Assembly (NCBI GenBank): GCA_017427775.1
Contig: JAFRSD010000022.1
Span: 1 to 33,351 of the forward strand
DNA from: Lachnospiraceae bacterium
GTDB taxonomy: Bacteria > Bacillota > Clostridia > Lachnospirales > Lachnospiraceae
Direction: 5' to 3'
DNA length: 33,351 nt
Made by a program: the position numbers and the translations under genes. Positions within the stretch are counted from its first letter, which is position 1. Every line of letters starts with the position of its first letter. Below are positions 1-7,094 of this stretch, in pieces. Under the pieces are notes generated by a model. It was not told the origin of the DNA. It saw only the letters and a program-made list of their open reading frames with translations, and made no database searches.

Positions 1-31
1 CCCCTCGGATTTGATACTTCCATTATACCAC

Positions 32-78
32 AAAAAGTGCCGAAAAGCCAGTAAATATAAGGCTTTTCGGCACTTTTT
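32..78. terminator. Long perfect hairpin, probable bidirectional terminator
   Basis: An 18-bp perfect inverted repeat (32-49 with 61-78) surrounds an 11-nt loop. A-run on one side and T-run on the other give a rho-independent terminator shape on both strands. It lies beyond two further hairpins downstream of the hydrolase gene, so it may serve a gene outside the window. Confidence 0.75.
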
Positions 79-95
79 AACCAACAAAAAAAGAT

Positions 96-124
96 AAGTC
101 CGAGGCGGTCTGTGCCTCGGACTT
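96..124 (-). terminator. Second hairpin of the terminator cluster
   Basis: 11-bp perfect stem (96-106 with 114-124) and 7-nt loop. On the minus strand it is followed by a T-rich run (81-95), fitting a terminator read from the hydrolase side. It may be a back-up to the hairpin at 140-169. Confidence 0.6.
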
Positions 125-139
125 TGTCTTCAGTCTGAA

Positions 140-169
140 AAAAATCCGCTGATCTCTCAGCGGATTTTT
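140..169 (-). terminator. Terminator of the hydrolase gene
   Basis: 13-bp perfect stem (140-152 with 157-169), TCTC-type loop and a T-run on the minus strand, starting 15 bp after the hydrolase stop codon. Typical rho-independent terminator. Confidence 0.85.
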
Positions 170-184
170 CTTTGCCTATCTCTT

Positions 185-1780
185 CTATCTTGTAAATTTG
201 CTCAAGAACAGCCATGCATGCTCGCACGTATGCACTCTGCACTCATGTCCCTGTCCGCTGATACTTCCGAGAGCCGTGCGGCATACGCCGTCGGTACTGT
301 CGAAGTATTCAACGGTCAGAACACTTCCGCGTGACGGATCATCGAAATGATCGGTCCGGTCTCCGTTAACACCCCAGATTTTATTCTCCCACGCTTCCTG
401 ATTCTCAAAGGTTACCGCATAAGGATTCTTCACACGGTTTACTTCGAACAGATACCGGATGCGGTCCCAGCACTTGTGCGCCTGGAAAGGAAGTTCCGGA
501 AGAGGCGTGATCTCGCCGCCCGCATAGAAAACGGGTACCGGAACGTTCTTGTTAATCTCACAGGGAGCCTTCTGGCCGTAAGAGTTATCTCCTACTTCAA
601 AAGTTGCATCCATCGGCGCAAGTCCGGCAAATACACCCGGATACTCCTGATAGAGATCCCAGGATTTGCAGCCGCCCATCGAGAATCCGCTCGCATAGAT
701 ACGGCTTGCGTCTACCGGATATTTCTTCTTAAGCTTTTCAATCAGCGCTACCATCTCGGTCGCCGTGCTGTTCAGATGGTTCTCGATCGCAATCAGCAGG
801 AAATTATGCTTGTGCGCTACCGAATACCAGCCGGAAACATTCGAAATATACATGGCGGAATCTCCGCCGCCGTGAAATGCGATCAGCATCGGAACCGGTC
901 CGTTATCAAGGAGTCCCTTATTGTAGTAAGCAAGGTAACCGACCTCATGCTCTGTTGTCCCCTTGTCATCACCCATATTATCTTTGGATGTCGGAAGAAC
1001 CTCAACGCATTCCTCACGGATCATGCCGAGTTCTTCAAGATTCGGCTCATTTTCCGTGTTTCCGCACCATCTCCTGTATTTTATCAAGAAGCTCTTAAAA
1101 TCGTCCGTATAGTCCGCCTGCGCTTTCACAAGCACCTTCTTACAGCCTCTCGAGAGCGCCATGTTTACATCCGCGCCGTTACCAATCGAGATTACGGGAA
1201 TATCGCTTCTCTTGACATCCGGCACGGCCGTTGCGCCGTTCAGGATGCAGCAGGCAGGCGTGATCTCGCCGGGTCCCCACAGAAACTCGCCGTTAACGGT
1301 CTGCAGGAGGTACTTTCCGATATAGTCAGCCGAAGCGCCGAAACCGTAAACATAAGTGCGGAATATCGCGCCGCGAATAAAGAATCCCGCCCATTCACCG
1401 GTAAAGCGGTTGCGCATCGTTACACAGCCGTCCTTAAAGTACTGATGAATCTTCGAATTGGCGATCAGTTCCTGATAAAGCGAAACGTCGGCGCCGCTCC
1501 AGCCGCCCTCCGCGGTCGGGTAGACAAATACGACACTGCTGTCATAGGAAGCTGCAATCTTCGCGAGTCCGCTCTGCTCCGCCCAGGCAATCGCCGCATC
1601 GGGGCTCTGCTCCTTTTCCTCGAGTACGATCAGATAAGGCGCGCCGAAGCCATAATTGATCACGTCACCGCGCAGATCATTGTCCGGCACATACACCTTC
1701 ACGCGGAATGTGTCATATTCCGCTTTCCAGAAGCGTCCGTTTCCCTTACGGATGACTTCCGGCATCTTGCCCATAGCCAT
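185..1780 (-). CDS. Large alpha/beta hydrolase, PHB-depolymerase/esterase-like, with a degenerate N-terminal half
   Basis: 531 residues. The C-terminal half (about 280-531) has a complete serine-hydrolase layout: oxyanion segment AFHGGGDS (301-308), nucleophile elbow GFSMGG (365-370, Ser367) and a late His-rich GHECRVHTCEHAW stretch (511-523) that could supply the catalytic His. This resembles the feruloyl-esterase/poly(hydroxybutyrate) depolymerase group. The N-terminal half (about 45-240) appears to be a second copy of the fold, with YVYGFGAS (143-150) where the nucleophile elbow should be but no G-x-S-x-G. No signal peptide is visible, so a cytoplasmic site is likely. The start is supported by AGGAGG 8 nt upstream. 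It lies 97 bp after the permease gene and may be the last cistron of the sortase operon or separately transcribed. The substrate cannot be told from sequence. Confidence 0.8.
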   Translation of the reverse strand: MAMGKMPEVIRKGNGRFWKAEYDTFRVKVYVPDNDLRGDVINYGFGAPYLIVLEEKEQSPDAAIAWAEQSGLAKIAASYDSSVVFVYPTAEGGWSGADVSLYQELIANSKIHQYFKDGCVTMRNRFTGEWAGFFIRGAIFRTYVYGFGASADYIGKYLLQTVNGEFLWGPGEITPACCILNGATAVPDVKRSDIPVISIGNGADVNMALSRGCKKVLVKAQADYTDDFKSFLIKYRRWCGNTENEPNLEELGMIREECVEVLPTSKDNMGDDKGTTEHEVGYLAYYNKGLLDNGPVPMLIAFHGGGDSAMYISNVSGWYSVAHKHNFLLIAIENHLNSTATEMVALIEKLKKKYPVDASRIYASGFSMGGCKSWDLYQEYPGVFAGLAPMDATFEVGDNSYGQKAPCEINKNVPVPVFYAGGEITPLPELPFQAHKCWDRIRYLFEVNRVKNPYAVTFENQEAWENKIWGVNGDRTDHFDDPSRGSVLTVEYFDSTDGVCRTALGSISGQGHECRVHTCEHAWLFLSKFTR

Positions 1781-1877
1781 AGTTTTATCCTCCTCATTAC
1801 ACTGCTTTTATCAAACACCCCTCGCGGGTATTTTACCTTCCCGATGTTCGCATCGAACGGATACCCGTCCGGCATTT

Positions 1878-2819
1878 CTATGGTGTCACGACAACGCTGT
1901 ACAGATACAGGATCAGCGGGATCGTCACGATACTTAGAAGCGTCGAGAGTCCGAAGATATGCGAAGCCGTCTCGACATCGCGGTTGAATTTCTTCGCGAA
2001 TAGAATCGTATTGGTCGCCGTAGGGCACGCCGTAACGATCATAATATACTGCTTGATCTCATACGACGCCGGCAGATACCGGAACACTAAGATCAGGATG
2101 CACGGGAACAGGATCAGCCGCAGAAATACGATATAGTAATTCCTGAGTCTTCGGAAACTTTTCAGGATATCCACCTTCGCAATCAGCATTCCCGCTACAA
2201 GCATCGCAAGCGGCGTATTCATGTTCGACAGGTAATTACACGTCTCGGTCACCGGCTTCGGGAACCGGATCTGCACGAAATAACAGAATAATCCGACAAA
2301 TACGCTGATGACCGTCGGATTCGCGAACAGCTTTAGAACCGTCTTCGGCGTGAATTTGATGCCATTTGCCTTCTGCAGGATGGCTACGCCGAACGTCCAG
2401 ACGGCAAGCTGGAACATCATCAGATAAGTATTGCTGAAGAACACGCCCGTCGTCCCGGCAACCGAAACAACAAGCGGGATTCCCATGAAGCCGTTGTTCG
2501 GGAAGCAGGCCGCGAACTGTTCGACATCGGCACGGTTCTTCTCACTTTTAATCCTTGCAAGAAACGAAACGATAATGCCGAGGCACATCGCAAGCGCTGC
2601 TACGCCAAGCGCCACAAGCAGATTTCTTGCCTTCTCGGCCGAATACTCCTCCTGATACGTCTTTAGGATCAGCGCCGGCGTTACGATGTATAAAAGTACC
2701 GTCGTCATGTCATCGGCCGTCTTCTCCGCAACAAAGCGGAAATGGTACAGACAGAAGCCAATCAGCATGATCAGGAACATGATAAACACCTGATTGGCAA
2801 GGGTAAGTGCAACATCCAT
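1878..2819 (-). CDS. AEC-family (auxin efflux carrier-like) permease
   Basis: 313 residues, strongly hydrophobic, with about ten predicted membrane segments in two halves, matching the usual length of bacterial AEC transporters (malate/organic-acid permease relatives). The middle contains CFPNNGFMGIPL (about 105-116), the conserved N-x-G-F-x-G-x-P segment of this family, and the second half has CPTATNT-type sequence. AAGGAG lies 11 nt before the ATG, and the gene follows the phosphoesterase-like gene by 18 bp, so the two are very probably co-transcribed. Bacterial AEC members export or exchange small carboxylates or amino-acid derivatives; the substrate here is unknown. Confidence 0.85.
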   Translation of the reverse strand: MDVALTLANQVFIMFLIMLIGFCLYHFRFVAEKTADDMTTVLLYIVTPALILKTYQEEYSAEKARNLLVALGVAALAMCLGIIVSFLARIKSEKNRADVEQFAACFPNNGFMGIPLVVSVAGTTGVFFSNTYLMMFQLAVWTFGVAILQKANGIKFTPKTVLKLFANPTVISVFVGLFCYFVQIRFPKPVTETCNYLSNMNTPLAMLVAGMLIAKVDILKSFRRLRNYYIVFLRLILFPCILILVFRYLPASYEIKQYIMIVTACPTATNTILFAKKFNRDVETASHIFGLSTLLSIVTIPLILYLYSVVVTP

Positions 2820-2837
2820 GAATCGATTTACTCCTTA

Positions 2838-3941
2838 TCAGCCGGCAAATGTGCCGGACGTATCCATCATTCCGTAATACCAGCCGGTAATACCGTCCTT
2901 CTTGATCAGATATCCGCGGCTTGTGGCGGCGATCACCGACACAACATCCCCGAGCGTTACGGGAATCTGGTAATCCGTGATGTCATCCGAATAGGTTACG
3001 CCGTCCTTTTTCGTAAGAAACGACGTCGGGATCCAGAAATTCCGGTCGGTTTTATCCTGCTTGCAATACGTAAAATCGTCCACCACGCGAAGCGGTATCA
3101 CGACATTATCGGCCGCTGTGATCGAATGGCTGTATTCTCCCGCCGGCTGGCTGTTCATCACCTTTGCCTTCGGAAGCGTATCCTCGTAGACGAACTCCGC
3201 CTTACGGATGTCGGGCTCACGCATGATCACGGCGTTCAGCTGCCCGTCACGTTTCTGCGAGATGCCGCCGTTCATGCACACGATCCTTCTCTTATGCACG
3301 ATATACGGGTTAGAATCGCGGCGGAAACGGTTGTAAAGCATCACCGGCCAGTATCCGACGAAGACGTATTTGTCAAAGGAAAAGCCCTTATCAAGAAACG
3401 CGTCGGCACGGATCACCTCGTTCGGATTCATATCCTCAAGCCGCCCCGGAAGGATCTGTGCATGCGCGAACAGGAAGTGTTCCGTCTCGATAATGTGCGG
3501 CATGGCGCAGACAAATGCGATTTCTCTCTCGTACAGTACCCGCAGCGACTGCTTTACGAAGAACATGTTCGTATCCGGCTTCAACTCGATGTTGCTGTTC
3601 ACGCACATATCGTAAATGAGTCCGCTTTTCCGTGAAAGAACATACCGCAGAAGCTCCTCATTACGGTCGTTTCGAAGCAGTTCCTTACAGATGATGTCGC
3701 GGTCGCCGAGAACCGTATAAACGGGATTGGTCGCCGCCAGTTCCATGACATGACGAAGCGTACGAAGACTGTCAGGGCCCTCTTCGACAAGATTGCCGAG
3801 GATAAAGAGCGCATCCTTCTTCGTATAGCCGATCTTGGCAAGCAGACGGGTAAAGGCTTCATCATTTCCGTTCAGGTCGCCGATGATAACGACTCTCTCG
3901 ATTCCCTCCGGCTGCACCGGACGCATAACAGTAACTGCCAT
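2838..3941 (-). CDS. Metallophosphoesterase-fold protein with degenerate metal-binding motifs
   Basis: 367 residues. The first 90 residues follow the PPP/Ser-Thr phosphatase motif order, but the key positions differ: GDLNG (21-25) where GDxHG is expected, GNLVEEG (49-55) for GDxVDRG, GDRD (79-82) for GNHE, and later VGYWPV where VFGHTP would carry a metal-ligand His. Catalysis as a normal two-metal phosphatase therefore looks unlikely. The C-terminal part (about 290-367) looks like a small beta-rich domain, perhaps SH3-like. No signal peptide or membrane segment is seen. AAGGA lies 7 nt upstream of the ATG, and the gene begins 8 bp after the sortase stop codon, so it is translationally close to the sortase. 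A regulatory or binding role is an inference. Confidence 0.75.
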   Translation of the reverse strand: MAVTVMRPVQPEGIERVVIIGDLNGNDEAFTRLLAKIGYTKKDALFILGNLVEEGPDSLRTLRHVMELAATNPVYTVLGDRDIICKELLRNDRNEELLRYVLSRKSGLIYDMCVNSNIELKPDTNMFFVKQSLRVLYEREIAFVCAMPHIIETEHFLFAHAQILPGRLEDMNPNEVIRADAFLDKGFSFDKYVFVGYWPVMLYNRFRRDSNPYIVHKRRIVCMNGGISQKRDGQLNAVIMREPDIRKAEFVYEDTLPKAKVMNSQPAGEYSHSITAADNVVIPLRVVDDFTYCKQDKTDRNFWIPTSFLTKKDGVTYSDDITDYQIPVTLGDVVSVIAATSRGYLIKKDGITGWYYGMMDTSGTFAG

Positions 3942-3949
3942 AATAATCC

Positions 3950-4900
3950 TTACTTTACTCTCTTACAAACAATGATCAGGCGGCCGTCCTCGACATAATG
4001 GTCGCAGGTTGACAGCGACAGGAGCTCGTCGCCCCAGACCGCGTCAAAGCCGCATGTATAAAGCGCACGCGAGCGCATCTCTTTCACGTAGGTGTTAAAC
4101 TGTTCCTCGGAAAGAACGCCGCCGTACTGGTAATATTTGAAAACTTTGTCGTCCTTCGCGTAAATCTTCGACCGGCACACATACATAACCTGATACACGC
4201 CGGTGCTGATCGCGGTATTGAAATAGACGTACGGATGCTCCTCCGCGTAGGCCTTGTCCTTATACTTCCGGAGCAGACCGAACGAGGTCCCGTCACGCAT
4301 ATCATGGCCGTACAGAATGTAATTGCGGCTCAGTCCGATCTTGGTCGCGCCGTCCATAAACGGCAGTCCGCGGACGTCATTCTTCTTATCAAGATTCCGG
4401 TTCAGATAATAATCATATTGCGATGGACAGAACATGACCGGATAAGACATCGTCGTGTCGGGGATCTCGATATAGCCGATGCAGTCACGGTTCTTTCCGA
4501 CCAGAACGGAATACTGCTCGCGCCATGTATCGGTAATCTCCTCCGTGAAGCTCGACACATACGCTACAAGCTCATGCTCCTCTTCATCGGGAAATACAAG
4601 GCGGTCGCGGTTCATACGGAGCGATTCCGCAAGATCCTCTTCGTTCTGCGAGATACCGCCGCCGATCTCTTCACTCAGGCGGCTCATCTCCTTCTTATAG
4701 CGGGCTCCCTTCACATAATACGAAATCAGCTGGAACGCGCAATAGAAAAAGATCAGGGCAAATACGACGAGCAGAACATCATAAATCCGGTTCTTTCCCT
4801 TCTTCGAAGCCTTTTCAGGCCGCACGGAAGCCTCGTCCGTCTCTTCGAGAAAGTCGTCCGATACCGTATCGTTTCTTTTCGTTTCGTCCGTTTCCGCCAT
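3950..4900 (-). CDS. Class B sortase
   Basis: 316 residues from the chosen start. A charged cytoplasmic N-terminus is followed by one membrane segment (about 41-60) and a sortase domain with His199 (ILYGHDM), Cys299 (LSLSTC) and Arg307 (EDGR), the full catalytic triad. The TLxTC-like motif close to the C-terminus and the helical insertions suit class B. An upstream in-frame ATG at 4948 has no ribosome site, whereas the ATG at 4900 has AGGGG 8 nt before it, so the shorter form is preferred. The enzyme cleaves a wall-sorting motif between Thr and Gly and joins the protein to peptidoglycan or pilin. The giant protein at 6975-18530 carries a matching N-P-S-T-G motif and is a candidate substrate. 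Confidence 0.92.
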   Translation of the reverse strand: MAETDETKRNDTVSDDFLEETDEASVRPEKASKKGKNRIYDVLLVVFALIFFYCAFQLISYYVKGARYKKEMSRLSEEIGGGISQNEEDLAESLRMNRDRLVFPDEEEHELVAYVSSFTEEITDTWREQYSVLVGKNRDCIGYIEIPDTTMSYPVMFCPSQYDYYLNRNLDKKNDVRGLPFMDGATKIGLSRNYILYGHDMRDGTSFGLLRKYKDKAYAEEHPYVYFNTAISTGVYQVMYVCRSKIYAKDDKVFKYYQYGGVLSEEQFNTYVKEMRSRALYTCGFDAVWGDELLSLSTCDHYVEDGRLIIVCKRVK

Positions 4901-4951
4901 GCTGTTTCCCCTGTCTTTAGAGACCGCCGGCACATTTTCCGGCAGCATGGA

Positions 4952-4980
4952 ATTATATTACCACAATTTCATGTGAAATT
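4952..4980 (-). promoter_or_regulatory. Possible sortase-operon promoter with inverted repeat
   Basis: On the minus strand a TATAAT (4952-4957) lies about 50 bp before the sortase start. Just upstream is a 16-bp inverted repeat with 7-bp arms (4965-4980) where a -35 box would be; no good -35 match is seen. This could be an operator or activator site, but AT-rich palindromes also arise by chance. Confidence 0.35.
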
Positions 4981-5051
4981 CCACTTATAAATCGGGCCGA
5001 AAAGGATAAAAAAACAGTAATATTCATATGGTATTTTCCGCAGCAATATGC

Positions 5052-5089
5052 TAAAATATGAGGCGATGAATTTTCTCAGATGAAAGGAG
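5052..5089 (+). promoter_or_regulatory. Probable promoter and strong ribosome site for the NifU-like/GGGtGRT operon
   Basis: An extended -10 like TGCTAAAAT has its hexamer at 5052-5057. No clear -35 exists, which is common with extended -10 promoters. AAAGGAG at 5083-5089 sits 10 nt before the ATG at 5100. The transcript leader would be only about 35-40 nt. Confidence 0.45.
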
Positions 5090-5099
5090 TTTTACTCGT

Positions 5100-5807
5100 A
5101 TGATTTATTCTCAGGAAGTAGAAAAAATGTGTACGGTTGCACAGGGCGTGCATCACGGTTGTGCCCCCATCCCTGAAGAAGCTAAGTGGATTCAGGCGAA
5201 GGAAGTAAAGGACATCTCCGGTTTCACTCACGGCGTAGGCTGGTGTGCTCCTCAGCAGGGCGCCTGCAAGCTGTCTCTGAACATTAAGGAAGGTATCATT
5301 CAGGAAGCTCTCGTTGAGACGATCGGCTGCTCCGGAATGACCCACTCTGCCGCTATGGCATCCGAAATTCTTCCGGGTCTCACCGTTCTCGAAGCACTGA
5401 ACACCGACCTTGTATGCGATGCGATCAACACCGCTATGAGAGAGCTGTTCCTGCAGATCGTATACGGTCGTTCCCAGAGCGCTTTCTCCGAAGACGGTCT
5501 TCCGGTAGGCGCAGGTCTTGAGGATCTCGGTAAAGGTCTCCGCTCTCAGGTTGGTACGATGTACGGCACTCTGAAGAAGGGTCCCCGTTACCTTGAGATG
5601 GCTGAAGGCTATGTTACCGGTATCGCACTTGACGCTAACAACGAAATTATCGGTTACAAGTTCGTTTCGCTCGGCAAGATGACCGACTTCATCAAGAAGG
5701 GCGACGATCCGAACACCGCTTATGCGAAGGCTTGCGGTCAGTACGGTCGTGTTGCCGATGCGGTTAAGATCATCGATCCCAGAACCGATAAAGAGTTAGA
5801 GAAGTAG
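5100..5807 (+). CDS. NifU/IscU-like iron-sulfur scaffold-type protein paired with GGGtGRT
   Basis: 235 residues. The region around 41-90 resembles the NifU/IscU scaffold fold: GWCAPQQGAC (47-56) and GCSGMTHSAAMASE (76-89) correspond to the first two cysteine loops of IscU. Cys106 could be the third ligand position, and Cys11, Cys21 and Cys212 are extra. The protein is longer than IscU (about 130 residues); the C-terminal about 100 residues have no domain I recognise. Databases usually label such genes iron-sulfur cluster assembly scaffold protein, but no isc or suf partner is seen here. It is followed after 12 bp by the GGGtGRT gene with a ribosome site overlapping the stop. Codons such as GCT, CGT and GGT are favoured, suggesting high expression. 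The actual function is unknown. Confidence 0.8.
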   Translation: MIYSQEVEKMCTVAQGVHHGCAPIPEEAKWIQAKEVKDISGFTHGVGWCAPQQGACKLSLNIKEGIIQEALVETIGCSGMTHSAAMASEILPGLTVLEALNTDLVCDAINTAMRELFLQIVYGRSQSAFSEDGLPVGAGLEDLGKGLRSQVGTMYGTLKKGPRYLEMAEGYVTGIALDANNEIIGYKFVSLGKMTDFIKKGDDPNTAYAKACGQYGRVADAVKIIDPRTDKELEK

Positions 5808-5819
5808 GAGGAAACGACA

Positions 5820-6830
5820 ATGGCATTATTTGAATCTTATGAGAGAAGAATTGACACGATCAATTCCGTATTGAACAGCTATGGCATCTCCTCCATCGAA
5901 GAGGCAGAAAAGATTACCAAGGACGCAGGCCTCAATGTTTATGATCAGGTTAAGAAGATTCAGCCGATCTGCTTTGAGAATGCTTGCTGGGCTTACACTG
6001 TAGGCGCTGCTATCGCAATCAAGAAGGGCTGCCGCAAGGCTGCTGATGCTGCTGCAGCAATCGGCGAAGGCCTTCAGGCATTCTGTATTCCCGGTTCCGT
6101 AGCCGACACCCGTAAGGTTGGTCTCGGTCATGGTAACCTCGGCAAGATGCTCCTCGAAGAGGACACCGACTGCTTCGCTTTCCTTGCAGGTCACGAGTCT
6201 TTCGCAGCTGCTGAAGGCGCTATCGGTATCGCAGAGAAGGCTAACAAAGTACGTAAGAAGCCCCTTCGTGTTATCCTGAACGGTCTTGGCAAGGACGCTG
6301 CTAAGATCATCTCCCGTATCAACGGCTTCACATTTGTCGAAACCGAGTACGATCCTTACACCAACACCGTTAAGGAAATCAGCAGAACCGCTTATTCCGA
6401 AGGTCTTCGTGCAAAGGTTAACTGCTACGGCGCTAACTCCGTTCCGGAAGGCGTAGCGATCATGTGGAAGGAGAACGTAGACGTTTCCATTACCGGTAAC
6501 TCCACGAACCCGACCCGTTTCCAGCATCCGGTTGCAGGTACCTACAAGAAGGAGCGCACCGAGGCAGGTAAGAAGTACTTCTCCGTTGCTTCCGGCGGTG
6601 GTACCGGACGTACGCTTCATCCCGATAACATGGCTGCTGGCCCTGCTTCCTATGGTTTCACCGATACGCTCGGCCGTATGCACAGTGACGCGCAGTTCGC
6701 AGGTTCCTCTTCCGTTCCGGCTCACGTAGAGATGATGGGTCTGATCGGTATGGGTAACAACCCGATGGTTGGCGCTACCGTTGCTGTTGCCGTTTCCGTT
6801 GAGGAAGCTGCTACCGCAGGCAAGTTCTAA
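5820..6830 (+). CDS. GGGtGRT family protein, function unknown
   Basis: 336 residues, recognised by the family-defining GGGTGRT motif (259-265), inside a conserved-looking SVASGGGTGRTLHPDN stretch. Other glycine-rich segments include GLGHGNLGK (101-109) and GVAIMWKENVDVSITGNSTNP (within 211-231). Cysteines at 51, 56, 71, 89, 118 and 202 could bind metal or cluster, but this is not shown. The protein appears soluble, with no signal peptide. AGGAGG lies about 7 nt before the ATG. The gene is the second and last of a two-gene operon with the NifU-like protein, ending at a strong terminator. The pairing of these families suggests a joint role, perhaps cluster-dependent; I know of no established biochemical activity. 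Confidence 0.85.
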   Translation: MALFESYERRIDTINSVLNSYGISSIEEAEKITKDAGLNVYDQVKKIQPICFENACWAYTVGAAIAIKKGCRKAADAAAAIGEGLQAFCIPGSVADTRKVGLGHGNLGKMLLEEDTDCFAFLAGHESFAAAEGAIGIAEKANKVRKKPLRVILNGLGKDAAKIISRINGFTFVETEYDPYTNTVKEISRTAYSEGLRAKVNCYGANSVPEGVAIMWKENVDVSITGNSTNPTRFQHPVAGTYKKERTEAGKKYFSVASGGGTGRTLHPDNMAAGPASYGFTDTLGRMHSDAQFAGSSSVPAHVEMMGLIGMGNNPMVGATVAVAVSVEEAATAGKF

Positions 6831-6855
6831 GAGATTAGATCACAACGATAATTTG

Positions 6856-6888
6856 AAAAAGGATGTCGGAATTCCGACATCCTTTTTT
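6856..6888 (+). terminator. Terminator of the GGGtGRT operon
   Basis: A perfect 22-bp palindromic stem (6861-6882) flanked by A5 and T6, 26 bp after the GGGtGRT stop codon. It would also work for minus-strand transcripts. Confidence 0.9.
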
Positions 6889-6903
6889 GTGTCTTCCGGT
6901 TGA

Positions 6904-6933
6904 AAAAGGGCCGTCCCAAAGGACAGCCCTTTT
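6904..6933 (-). terminator. Terminator of the giant surface-protein gene
   Basis: 13-bp stem with one mismatch on the plus strand that becomes a G-U pair on the minus strand, a short loop and a terminal T-run. It lies 42 bp after the stop at 6975. The gap between the convergent genes thus carries one terminator for each strand. Confidence 0.85.
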
Positions 6934-6974
6934 AACATTTTCTGATAACGTTTCTTAGTGATTACGTTAACCTC

Positions 6975-7094
6975 TTACGCTTCTGCTTCCTCTTCCTTAC
7001 GTCTCTTGAGGAGAAGAACGATGAAGCATGCAGCGGAACCAAGCATGATCATCATCAGTTTGCCGGCCTCGAACTCATCACCGGTGGAAGGATT
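6975..7094 (-). other. Cell-wall sorting signal (N-P-S-T-G)
   Basis: The codons for N-P-S-T-G-D are at 7077-7094. They are followed by a hydrophobic stretch with MIMLGSAACFIVLLL and a tail beginning K-R-R-K. This is the standard tripartite sortase signal, with Asn in place of Leu at position 1, a variation found with class B and clostridial sortases. Confidence 0.88.

Noticed and set aside
347-1987. 546-codon frame on the plus strand opposite the hydrolase
   Set aside because: The hydrolase on the minus strand has clear active-site motifs, a ribosome site and a terminator; the opposite frame has none of these.
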